From positions 1 to 21,426 of the forward strand of contig JADRCO010001203.1 in the NCBI GenBank assembly GCA_021464525.1: DNA of 21,426 nucleotides. The letters are read 5' to 3'. Position 1 is the stretch's first letter, and the number at the start of each line of letters is the position of its first letter. This document shows, in pieces, positions 1 to 9,978 of this stretch. The translations under genes and the position numbers were made by a program. Source of the DNA: Rhizophagus sp. LPA8_4_AMF (Eukaryota; Glomeromycota; Glomeromycetes; Glomerales; Glomeraceae). Below the pieces are notes generated by a model. The model had not been told where the DNA came from. It did no database searches and saw nothing but the letters and a program-made list of their open reading frames with translations.

Positions 1-24
1 TTACGTGAATAAAAGTCGAGAATA

Positions 25-800
<776 letters not shown>

Positions 801-1639
801 CTGTTTTTGGGAATGTGTATTGCTAATATTACAAATTATGCTAAACCGATTTAAAAGTCTTTGCGTACATAAATGTCCGGGATTATGATACTCAATAACT
901 TTTCGTCGAGTGGATCACTATATACTGTATATATAGAATCATCGACAGACAAAAAATATTATGCTTATTCCTAATTAATCTTTCTTGGGCATCTCGTTTG
1001 ATGGACTGTTAGGATGTACGAAGTTGTTACTTCGACATATTCCTACATAACTTTAATAACATTTGGGTGTTAATTCACATATAAAGTCGTATTCGTTTTG
1101 TTCATTGTAACCATTCTATCTCATATACTATAATTCTCAGTAATTACATTTAATATACATGAAATTGTATTGAACGTTTAATCTATATATGTATTTACTG
1201 TATATCCCCCCAAAAAGTATAATTCAAAAAAAGAAGTTTCTAATTATGAATTAATATTAAAACTTTTCCCTAGTGTTTGTTGATTAAAACACGCCAAAGA
1301 ATATAAGCAGCTATTTATCAATCGTTATAAGTGAAACTTAATAAAAGAATACAAATAAAAGATAACTGCACTGTTACTAGATACTAAAGTTAAATGATTG
1401 TTCGTTTATATCGAGTTTTAGCAGTAAATTTGAAATATATGTGTTTGCCAAAAACAGACTTTTCATATCTAAATTAAAATTTACGATATTTTAAATTATT
1501 TAAATTTGAAGTAAGCGAAGGGATGAACTATATTTAAAATAATCGAATATAATCATCGTTTTATAGTATATCTTTAAAAGGGAGATCATTAAAAAATTGA
1601 TTTGTGAATGAATCATTTGTTATTTGTGATGGTATTCGT
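801..1639. other. AT-rich intergenic stretch
   Basis: No supported gene. The missing N-terminal half of the MET17-type relic is not recognisable here in any frame. The stretch contains two TACTGTA words (923-929 and 1196-1202). Nothing else stood out. Confidence 0.5.
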
Positions 1640-1936
1640 CTAATATGATTTAATATATATATGTTTGAAATCATAATTTCGCATCTTAGCTGTCATTGAA
1701 TTCGACGTACACGAAAAATACGATTGTACAGAGGTAGAGTTGATCGTAGGATAGGATTGAGCTGAAGTAGCAAATTGATTATCCATAGAAGAGGAGTTAG
1801 GGTAACCATTAGTCGCGTTAGATGCTTGATCTGAAAATTCACAAGAAATGTTTAAGTTATCTAGCTGTAAATTATTGGTTTCATTATCAATAATTTTGGT
1901 AAAATTAGATTCATGTATATCTTTTAAATGGATGAA
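1640..1936 (-). CDS. Possible terminal exon of an unknown Ser/Thr/Asn-rich protein
   Basis: Not recognised. On the minus strand an open frame runs from a good acceptor (ATTACCAG, exon starting at 1936) to a TAG at 1640-1642, about 98 codons. The acceptor is preceded 25-31 nt upstream by a perfect TACTAAC branch-site consensus (1963-1969 on the plus strand as GTTAGTA), which supports a real 3' exon. The peptide starts FIHLKDIHESNF and becomes rich in Ser, Thr, Asn and Gln (for example SSSMDNQFATSAQSYPT), then ends in a basic tail. Such a composition is usual for disordered tails of fungal transcription factors, but no DNA-binding domain is visible and I could not find the preceding exon in 1970-3000. 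It may be a stranded exon of a dead gene. Confidence 0.35.
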   Translation of the reverse strand, partial: FIHLKDIHESNFTKIIDNETNNLQLDNLNISCEFSDQASNATNGYPNSSSMDNQFATSAQSYPTINSTSVQSYFSCTSNSMTAKMRNYDFKHIYIKSY

Positions 1937-1969
1937 CTGGTAATTCAGAAATTTTCGCAAGGGTTAGTA

Positions 1970-3686
1970 ATATATTTTTTTTTAATGGTTTCATCTCAAT
2001 ATGATTTTGAGAAAAATTAGGGAAAAATATAAGACGCGTATGTATATATTGCATATACTGTACGTATGTATTATTGTTTAAATCGAAGCGAACAGCTGAA
2101 CACTTAATGAGTGGATCGTTTTTTGTTCACCAAGTTAAAGTTAATTTTATATAGAATCCGTGTCTTGTTTTTTAGGAAAAAAAATAATTTGAAAAGTAAA
2201 TTGTCTTTAAAATCGGTTTTAGAGGTTCAGATTCGCTTATATATATATATAAATTTTTTTTAAGAGTCCGACCCATCAGAACATGATTTATTTTTAAATC
2301 CATTTATTAAACAATATTAAAAAATTTTCGCCTTTCTATCGGTTAATTAACAAAAAAGAATTGATTAGGTAAAAAAAAATTTAGTTTATTCTTCTAATAT
2401 TGTTATACTAAATTATTATTATAAAAATAAATAAATAAATAAAATTTATTTATACACATACTATGATTTTTTTTTTAAAAAAAAAATAGGCGTTCCTAGC
2501 GTTTCAGCCAATTTCCAGAAAAGTACACATGATGAATTTGTTTACGCCAATAGATACAAAGACTACAATGGATTTATAGCTTTGAAAAATAAATCGGAGT
2601 TCATCATTTACGAACGCCAACGCAAAAAAAAAAAAGAAATTTATGAGATTTATTTTCATTTAACTAAAATAAGCGGTTGATCGTACCTAAATATAAATTT
2701 CCGAGAACAGGCCCTGCAGGTCTTGTAGCTCTGGAACCAATCAATATGTCTAGGCCTCACAACAATAGATAACTAAACATAGATAACAAACCAATCAATG
2801 TGTCCAGAAATAAATAGCAACTTCCTGCCAAGACCCAGAAGCAGAGAATTAAGGCTCGTTGATTCCAAACATTTATTTCAGTACATTACTTAAGAAAATA
2901 TGCTGAGTAGTTATTCTGTGTAACAAATAAATTTTTTGCACGGAACTTTTCAGATGTCGATCAAAATACTTTGAAAAGTTATCAGGAACCTTTTTTTGTA
3001 AATAATGAATAAGTTTGTTAGGAAAATAGTTATACTCTTAAATGGTCAAATGGCGGTATGCCGGTATCTTAAATTATGTCTTAACAAACTGAAAGAATTT
3101 CCTATTTTTCTTATTCAATTTTTTGTGTCACTTTGTGGCACAATAATCGCATCAGTTAATACAAAATATAAAATATATAATAATTAATCATTGTCATATT
3201 TTTAACCGTTAAAAAATTTTTATTAGAATTGTAATTTTCTTGACAAATAATCTTTAATAATCTCATAGCAAAGTTTTACCTCTGTCTATGGAATTTTTGA
3301 TATTATAAAAATTTATAATCAAACTAATTATTTTGGTTATCTTCAATGTACAGTATGATTAGTAAACTATACCTGACCGCAAATATCTAACAGTGCACAA
3401 TATGAATGTGATCAAATCATTAAACCTAATTAAGAAATGTATTGGGTACACTACAAATATAAAAGTCAACTACTACACTTCGGACGTGGAAAATGCCATG
3501 TCGATTTTGCGGATAATGAATTAAGCTTTGTCAATACGCTTATCATTACTAATTTTATCCTTTTTTTTGAAATTATGGATCATGATTTTTGTAGTTTATG
3601 AATTAAATTTTTGTTTAATTTATAAATGTGTATTATAAGCTACGCGACAATTATAAACTTTAAACTCCGTCTACTGACCAGTATGT
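1970..3686. other. AT-rich intergenic stretch with a small less AT-rich island
   Basis: No supported gene. It contains long A/T runs and a TA microsatellite near 2239-2252. At 2485-2622 a segment is bounded by GGCGTTC and its complement GAACGCC, which is too weak to call an element. A less AT-rich island at about 2700-2870 carries a diverged direct repeat, listed separately. The 60-codon ORF at 3005-3187 has no support as a gene. Confidence 0.45.
2736..2807. repeat. Diverged 18-bp direct repeat pair in a higher-GC island
   Basis: ACCAATCAATATGTCTAG at 2736-2753 recurs as ACCAATCAATGTGTCCAG at 2790-2807, with two differences and a spacing of 54 bp. The intervening sequence also repeats ATAGATAAC. 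The island is less AT-rich than its surroundings and may be a remnant of an interspersed repeat. No terminal repeats or coding frame were seen. Confidence 0.45.
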
Positions 3687-3707
3687 TTATAAGCTGCACA
3701 TCCTTTT

Positions 3708-4022
3708 ATGAGAAACCTCACTATCATCACTTCTTTTAGGATTCCTTTTAAGATGAATTTTCTTGACAAATATACGACGCAACAAAGAAAGCTTTACATA
3801 TCTGCGTTCAAGTATTTCACTACTACTGATGCAAGTAACTGGTCTTTTAATAACTACATGACATATGTAAGGGGAATTGCGAAGAAATACTATTGTTCCA
3901 AAAAAGTACTTTTTGAATTTTACCAATTTAGTTTGTCCGATTGTCTTTTGAAGTCATTAATTGACCAGACAATATTCAATAATAAGCATGCCGAATTAGT
4001 TAAGTATTTCATTATTATTTGA
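3708..4022 (+). CDS. Hypothetical ORF, weak
   Basis: A 104-codon open frame with no recognised family. Reading from an internal ATG near residue 16, the peptide begins MNFLDKYTTQQRKLYISAF and contains aromatic and lysine-rich stretches that look protein-like. It lies upstream of the minisatellite and of the gene at 4601. A donor-like GTTAAG near 4000 would be in phase with the first visible exon of that gene at 4601, so it could be a 5' exon separated by a long intron holding the minisatellite. That is speculation. It could equally be a chance ORF. Confidence 0.22.
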   Translation: MRNLTIITSFRIPFKMNFLDKYTTQQRKLYISAFKYFTTTDASNWSFNNYMTYVRGIAKKYYCSKKVLFEFYQFSLSDCLLKSLIDQTIFNNKHAELVKYFIII

Positions 4023-4109
4023 GAAGTCTTCACTATCATATATGATGATATAGAGAGTTTGTGGCAATGAGTGGTGATTGCTCGCCTTGTGATTGCTTTA
4101 GCACCTGTG

Positions 4110-4413
4110 ATGTATACTGTTGGCATCTTGTGTTTGCTTTATGCTGTTTGCGCTTGTGGTTTTACTTAGTAGTATTACAGTATTCTGTTGGCACAAGTGG
4201 TTGCTTTATGGCACCTTGCGATGGTATACTGTTTTCACTCGTGGTTACTTCATCGGCATATGTTGGCACATTGTGGTCGCTTTATAGCACCTTGCGATGG
4301 TATACTGATTTCACTCGTGGTTGCTTTAGCGGTATATTGTTGGCACCTTGTGGTCGCTTTATAGCACCTTGCGATGGTATACTGTTTGCACCATGTAGTT
4401 GCTTTAGTACATC
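4110..4413 (+). repeat. Degenerate minisatellite, higher-order unit 76-77 bp
   Basis: Imperfect tandem copies begin with GTATACTG at 4224, 4300 and 4377, giving successive periods of 76 and 77 bp, with a partial last copy and more degenerate copies back to about 4110. Each unit holds two related sub-units of the form GTATAYTGTTGGCACCTTG followed by TGGTYGCTTTA. The second sub-unit adds GCACCTTGCGATG. Base composition is clearly richer in G and C than the flanks. A 122-codon open frame crosses it (4061-4429), but its Cys/Trp/Phe-rich product follows the repeat and has no sign of being a protein gene. Confidence 0.85.
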
Positions 4414-4600
4414 CGAGTTTTCTGTTTGAGGTCTACCAATTTTGGACGAGAAATTGGTTATGTATCTTCCTTATAGCAGCTAATTCATAGAGCAAATACC
4501 TTGAAATTTTCATCTTTCTACTGAGGGATGCACATTGATATATATAATACATAATTATAAATGTTATACTAATATTATGATAGTTTTCATCTTATTTTAG

Positions 4601-6316
4601 CATAATAATCAAAATTCAGATTGTACAAGTGTAATAAATACAAAAAATTTCAATTTATTTGACATTACGGTGCGATTAAGATTTTTATTGATTATTCAAT
4701 CCAATGAAGAAACTAATTATTATTACTTTGATTTAGGATGAAGAGATTTACTCTTATCCATGGAAGATTGAATATAATGAAATGCATGAACGCATTAAGA
4801 AATGTTTAGGAGATATTGATATAGCAAATATCAATAATGATGAACCGATTTGTTCATCAATTATAGATACAGAAAATCCACCTATTTGGATTAAAAATGA
4901 ATTTTCTGATGATGAATGGAAATTAATATCCGATAATGACAACTGTCATTATAAAAAATTCATTATAAGAGATGAAAGATTTTTTGCCAGTTCAGAGGGA
5001 ACTGCAATAAAAAATCACTTGTAAATATTAAAAGGGAGCAAAACTATAACTGGTAAAAAAAAAAATTTCACAGTCAATTAAATTTAATAACATTTTAGTA
5101 AATGGATAAGAAAGAAGAAAGATTATAAGTATTATAATAGTGATATTAATGAGGGAACCTGGCAGATTGATGCCATTTCAATTCCACTCAAGTATTCATT
5201 AAGATCACTTACAGATGTATTATTAATAATGTAAGTTAAACCGGAATATATAAGTTATAAATCTGTTAGTCAGAAAACTTTATAAATCTTAAATAAAATA
5301 AACTATTTAATAAATTTTATATGAATAAATAATTTTTCATAGGCCCGAAAAATCAAGTAAAGCATCAAGTGAACGTAAAAACTCCGTAAGTTCTAATTCT
5401 GGCTCCGAGAGCTTTTATAAGGAAAATGAGAAGCCAATAAAGAAAAAACGGAAGAGGAAGGATGAGTTTATTCCAAGGGTAATATTTACTTCAAATGTTT
5501 TGAACCTTAGTAATATAATATAGAAAGAAAAGTACATAATTTGACTAAAATTCTTTTTGCCGTTTATCATATATATATTATAGAAAAGAAAGAAAATAGG
5601 GAGAAAACCAGACCTCATGATTATGTCCAAAACCATGTTATTCCAAAAAAAGCTAAAATTTTTTGTGGGAGAGGTATCAAATTCTCCTTGGAAAGAGACA
5701 AGCGATAAAACCAATAAAGGTGTGACTTAAAAATTTAAATTATTAAATTTTTGGCTATTGTAAAATGATTTAAAGAAACTGTATCAATAATAGATCGCAA
5801 GAAATTAATTCGGATGCTTAAAGATATCTATGATCGCATAGCCAAGATATTTTTCAGTAAACATTCATTACTTAATATTGATTCTTTTAAGAATTTGGAA
5901 ATATATGGTATCCAAATAACAGGTGATTTCAAGCTTAATGTTTTTTTTAAAAATTATTAGTATATTTCATCTTTAATAAAAATCAATACATTTTCTTAGG
6001 GTTTAAGATGAAAGTATTTTGTTTTGACAAACCTGGGTTTGGTCTCTATCGAGTAAGAAAAGTTGACGAGATTACAATCCCTGTAAATATTAAAGATGAT
6101 TCTATTGATCGAAATTTTGAAGGGTTGATGGTATGTACAAAAAAAAATTCTATTAATAATGAGTATCAGTAATTAAAATTAAATCAAGTACAGTATTCTG
6201 TTAATCAGACAAAGGTATACGTAAATAATATCAAAACGACCATAAGTTCACAAAGAAAGCGGGCAAAGAACTTGCAATGGGAGAAATCATTACCGAAGAC
6301 TATGAGCTCTCCATAA
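4601..6316 (+). CDS. Eight-exon gene of unknown function; basic protein with a possible degenerate PD-(D/E)XK nuclease core
   Basis: Exons read 4601-4669, 4737-5020, 5099-5230, 5343-5478, 5584-5719, 5794-5922, 6000-6130 and 6209-6316. All junctions are GT-AG and phase-consistent and give 374 residues to TAA at 6314-6316. The start is missing: an in-frame TAG sits just before 4601, so at least one 5' exon lies upstream. The first donor (GTGCGA) is weak. Visible regions are an acidic N-terminal part, a Ser-rich then basic NLS-like stretch at about residues 197-215 (KKKRKRKDEF), and the segment GRKPDLMIM (D217) to VGEVSN (E237, S239). That D...ExS layout resembles a PD-(D/E)XK fold with the lysine replaced, but this is inference. 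Next come a helix-like RMLKDIYDRIAK, the strand LEIYGIQITG and VFCFDKPGFGLYRV. I recall similar Rhizophagus multigene families but cannot name one. The minisatellite lies just upstream. Confidence 0.72.
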
Positions 6317-7021
6317 TTCTAAGATTAGAAATCAGATTTTGTTAAACTGAATGTCATTTATTTTTGGTTAACCACCCATATTGTGATTTGTGAAAGTCAG
6401 TTTAATTTTATCTGTAGTTTATTTAGTCGGAATATGAACGAAAATATTTTTACTGTATACATAATAAAGCTTTTAATTGTTGTCGTCTCTTTTTATCTAA
6501 TCTTGTCATTAATGTAGACAGAATTCCAAGTATTTTGTAAAACATCACAAATTACGTGCCTTGATGTGTTATAAACTTATATGTTTACATACATTTGGAC
6601 AACTTAAATTCCGAGTTTCTTTGAAAAAATTTATGTTTAAATAGAAAGCATTTTATGTTCTTTTTAAGGAGAGCGAACTAAAAACATTTTTTTCTTCAAT
6701 GATCTTCAATTTTGATAGAAACGTTCAATCATCATTTCAATTTATTTTATTTTTAGTGTAACAAAAATGAGCTCTCACCAAGATTTTTCAGTATAGAAAA
6801 TTAATACTTTACTTTTAAATTTTAATGCAAGAAATTTTAAAATAAATAATAGAATTTGTTACAAATATGGATTGCCTTTTAACTTTTATTCAAGTTATCA
6901 TTATCATAAAAAAATCCATTGCTTTAAATTTATGAATTTATATTAAACTATAAAAAAGGTAAGTTCAAGCTTTTAATTCTATTGGTCTCATTATTGATTC
7001 GCACAATGACATCAACTATCT
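6317..7021. other. AT-rich intergenic stretch
   Basis: No gene seen between the stop of the eight-exon gene and the TLDc relic. It includes one TACTGTA word at 6451-6457 and long A/T-rich tracts. The 3' end of the upstream transcript probably lies in the first part. Confidence 0.5.
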
Positions 7022-7312
7022 GAGCAAATTGAAGAAGATGCTCGAAAACTACCCGAGCGGTTTATTCCTCTCAGTCTCTAAGAAATGAGTTCCGTAAATT
7101 TTTTTGATAAAGTTCGTTCATCTAAGGAACATTTCTAATATTATTTATGAAGAATTTATACAATTTCATACGAAAGGTACTTTATCAACAAATACTTTGC
7201 CACCACGACTTGGAACGATACATATTGAATTAGACTGGAACATGCTTATATAATAGCTAATTGGATTAAAAGAAAAGACGTAAATATTTTCACAATAAAA
7301 AGAATTTGCAAT
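7022..7312 (+). pseudogene. Relic of a BTB-BACK-TLDc gene (BACK/TLDc junction)
   Basis: Fragments in shifting frames line up with the intact paralogues in this window. LPERFIPLSL then a stop, followed by VNFFDKVRSSKEHF, corresponds to the paralogue stretch with PLVRF and DFFDKIRPYKA. After a frame change, NIIYEEF and TLSTNTLPPRLGTIHIE corresponds to NNIYEDM and TPRIGTNHIES. After another change, HAYIIANWIKRKDVNIFT corresponds to the INWIDKKHANVI stretch of the gene at 19453. At least two stops and two frameshifts interrupt it. The BTB part and most of TLDc are absent. It lies about 1 kb upstream of the intact copy at 8307 on the same strand, consistent with an old tandem duplicate. Confidence 0.8.
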
Positions 7313-7585
7313 ATGAATTCATCTTTCTTTACCGCAATAGTCGAGATAGTTTTAATTTTAGCGCATATAATACATTTCGTAACAGGTGCAGAAACCAAGG
7401 AGGCAAGGACCGTGTCTAATATTGATCAAACCAAATTACACGCAAATGATAGAACGGCTAATAATATCCAACATCCGATAATTTCGATACGCAATATTCA
7501 ACGGAGATATGTGGAAAGTATGATTCACATTATTTTACAAACAATTTCATATTTTCTTTTGCTATTAAAAATATCGGAATTATAA
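7313..7585 (+). CDS. Possible small secreted protein
   Basis: A 90-codon frame not recognised as a known family. Residues 1-25 look like a signal peptide: MNSSFFTAIVEIVLILAHII then HFVTGA, with likely cleavage before ETKEAR. The mature part is polar and lysine/arginine-rich (ETKEARTVSN, then IRNIQRRY), with a dibasic RR. As read without splicing, it ends in a hydrophobic segment (IILQTISYFLLLLKI). An alternative is an intron at 7518-7588 (donor GTATGA, acceptor ATAATAG, 71 bp) that would replace this hydrophobic end with a few residues and a stop at 7603-7605, giving a soluble secreted peptide of about 73 residues. The ATG follows directly on the TLDc relic, and no homology supports it, so a chance ORF is possible. 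Short secreted proteins are common in mycorrhizal fungi. Confidence 0.4.
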   Translation: MNSSFFTAIVEIVLILAHIIHFVTGAETKEARTVSNIDQTKLHANDRTANNIQHPIISIRNIQRRYVESMIHIILQTISYFLLLLKISEL

Positions 7586-7913
7586 TAGTAAATATGATAA
7601 GATAAATTTAATCTATGTAGTACTTTTCATATAAATGGTCATAATATATTTATTAACAAATCGGCCTATAATGATAATATACTGTATATAGTTCAAGTAT
7701 GACAAATTTTATTTCTAAGGAAACTGTGTAAAGACTCTAATTTAGGCGATATCTGTATCGGGATTAGGTTAAAATTATAGTTGTCACATCCTTAATTTTT
7801 GTGATTATCTGGCACAATACCGAATATATTACATTTGTCATTATTCACAATTTAATTATTAATAAAACCATTATTGAATGAATGATTCTTAGGGTCCATA
7901 TGAAAAAAAAATC

Positions 7914-7999
7914 ATTACGTCATTTGTAAATGAGAATTTAGGAAATGAGACCGAAAAAGTTTAGAAAATTATGATAATATTTTTTCTGAATGACGTAAT
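7914..7999. promoter_or_regulatory. Spaced inverted pair of bZIP-like sites
   Basis: ATTACGTCATT at 7914-7924 is the exact reverse complement of AATGACGTAAT at 7989-7999, with 64 bp between. The core TTACGTCA resembles ATF/CREB-type bZIP targets in fungi. The pair sits about 310-390 bp upstream of the ATG at 8307. Binding is inference. Confidence 0.4.
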
Positions 8000-8005
8000 A
8001 ATAGC

Positions 8006-8023
8006 GTTGATCAGGTGATCAAC
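8006..8023. promoter_or_regulatory. Near-perfect 18-bp dyad
   Basis: GTTGATCA and TGATCAAC flank a GG spacer, giving perfect 8-bp arms, seven bases after the second bZIP-like site. It could be an operator for a dimeric regulator. Related GTTGATC words occur near 12680-12700. Confidence 0.4.
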
Positions 8024-8306
8024 ATAATATATAAAAAAGTTTATTGTACCTCCTTCCAAAATGTTACTTTTTACCCAAAGCGGGGTTACAATTGATACAT
8101 CAGTATTATGGATTCTTTATTATCAAGCAAATTTTTTGTCAATTTCTTAGTAAAAAAACTTGGAATAAAATTATTTGTCGAAATAAAGTTTATACTGTTG
8201 TACAGTACCTTATGAGATTGACAATTGTGTGACGTTCGTCATGATTTAACTTGGTTAAAGTTTGCGCCACTGCTCATCCCCTTTTTCTACAAAATTTTTT
8301 TAAGAA

Positions 8307-9828
8307 ATGGCTACGAAATTTTATTCAAGACTCTCACAGGACCTTTTATTAATGTTAAATGATGCGGATGATCGTAATGTTATCATTCGTGTAGGAAAAA
8401 ATCATAATGTAAAAGAATTTCGTGCACATTCAAATATTTTGAGATTTCGTTCATCTTATTTCAAAAGTGCGTTATCTTCTAAATGGACTGGTAAAAAGAA
8501 TGAGAATGGTACAATTAAGTTCGAAAAACCAAATATTAATCCCAATATTTTCGAAATAATTCTCAAGTAAATCAGATTTATTTATTTTTTTATATACGTA
8601 CATATATTTTTAATTAATAATAAATTTATTTTTTTTTTTTAATTTTTTTTTCCCTCAAAAAAAAAGATATATTTATACGGGAGAAGTAAATTTAACCGTG
8701 AATTCTGGGGAAGTTAATCTTGAATTGTTAATTTCATCTGACGAATTGCTCCTTGAAGAATTATTTAATCATGTACAAGATTATTTAATTGAAAAACAAA
8801 CAACTTGGGTTCAACAAAATTTTGTTCTCATTTTAAAATCAGTGTTTAGACTTATTAATTGTAAAAAATTACTTGATTATTGTCTCGAATTAATCTGTGT
8901 GCATCCACTACCATTTTTCTTTTCTAATAATTTCGTATCATTAGATACTGAAGTTCTCCACGAACTTCTTAAACGTGATGACTTACAGGTTGAAGAAATT
9001 ACCGCATGGGATTCTTTGATTAAATGGGGTATCGAGAAAACACCTGGGTTGAAGGATAAACATAATCAGAATGAGTGGACTAACAAAAATTATGAGGATT
9101 TAAAGAATACATTGAATGAAATCGTTCCTCTAGTTCGATTTACATATATTAATTCTAAGGATTTTTTTGATAAAATCCGTCCATACAAAGCTATTATACC
9201 TAATAATATTTATGAAGATATGATGGAATTTTATTTAAAAAATACCTTGCCAAAATCAATGATTTTAACACCACGAATTGGAACGAATCATATTGAATCA
9301 ACAATTATAAAACCAAAACTCGCTTCAGCAATTATTAATTATATCGAAGGGAAATCTAAGTCTCGTAATTATCTACGTAATGAGAATAACTATAAATATA
9401 AATTTGATCTTTTATATCGTAGTAGTCGCGATTATATTAGTTCAGATAATTTTAAAAATAATTGTTATCGTCAACTTCCATGTTTAGTTTTAGTCAGTGT
9501 TCATTCTTCACCAAAAATATTCGGAGGTTACAGTCCTATCGGAGTTTATTTTTGTAATGGTAGTCAATGGCATCACACATCAGGTAGTTTTATTTTCTCT
9601 TTTGAGAATGGTGGAGATTTAGAAAATATGAAGATAAGTAGAGTAACATATTCTAGTTATGCTCTATATGAATTTTATGATTGCGCGTTCAATTTTGGTG
9701 GAGGATCCATGACTATGGATAATGACAAAAATTTACATCTTAACGATATAGGGTATTATCAAAATTTTCAAGTGAATGCATCATATGCCGTTAAAGAAGT
9801 GGAAGCTTTTAGAGTTGTTAAACAATAA
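8307..9828 (+). CDS. BTB-BACK-TLDc domain protein, copy 1
   Basis: Two exons, 8307-8566 and 8667-9828, joined across a 100-bp intron (donor GTAAAT, acceptor after an A run), give 473 residues. The BTB/POZ fold covers about residues 5-120: NVIIRVG, EFRAHSNILRFRSSYF, then FEIILK and YIYTGEV across the splice. BACK covers about 130-260, with HVQDYLIEKQTTW, LLKRDDLQVEEITAWDSLIKWG. TLDc covers about 296-473, with FDLLYRSSRDYISSDNFKNN, IFGGYSPIGV, SGSFIFSF and FGGGSM, and ends at AFRVVKQ. BTB proteins are commonly CUL3 ubiquitin-ligase adaptors, and TLDc proteins protect against oxidative damage and contact the V-ATPase. The client and role here are unknown. The ATG context is AAGAAATGG. All domains look intact. 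Confidence 0.93.
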
Positions 9829-9978
9829 TCTTTTAAGATATCTGTTTTATATACATATTTTTTTAAAATAAAAAAAAACAAAATTTTTGTTGTATGTACG
9901 CTGTACAGTAAGTACATAATAAATAATTACAATAATTTATTTATTAATCGAGAAATATTTTTATAATTAAAATTTTTT
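9829..9978. other. 150-bp convergent intergenic gap
   Basis: Copy 1 (+) and copy 2 (-) end tail to tail across this AT-rich gap, so their 3' UTRs probably overlap. It contains TACAGTA at 9904-9910 inside the palindrome CTGTACAG. No separate terminator is evident. Confidence 0.5.

Larger units (their letters stand above)
7586..8306. other. Intergenic region and likely promoter of the first BTB-TLDc gene
   Basis: No gene seen. The 62-codon ORF at 8044-8232 has no support. The region holds a spaced inverted pair of ACGTCA-type words and a strong dyad, both listed separately, and TACTGTA/TACAGTA words at 7680-7686 and 8201-8207. Confidence 0.5.

Noticed and set aside
2485-2622. Segment bounded by GGCGTTC and GAACGCC considered as a transposon
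   Set aside because: Only about 7 bp of terminal match, with no extended inverted repeat or clear target duplication.
3687-4126. Two minus-strand ORFs (3687-3926 and 3920-4126)
   Set aside because: No recognisable protein features, overlapping the opposite-strand ORF and the repeat edge.
4061-4429. 122-codon ORF with many Cys and Trp, resembling a secreted cysteine-rich protein
   Set aside because: It follows the minisatellite, its composition mirrors the repeat unit, and the 76 and 77 bp spacing shifts the frame between units, so repeat units do not encode a consistent peptide.
5415-5714. 99-codon minus-strand ORF rich in Phe
   Set aside because: Antisense shadow of exons 4-5 of the eight-exon gene, crossing its intron.
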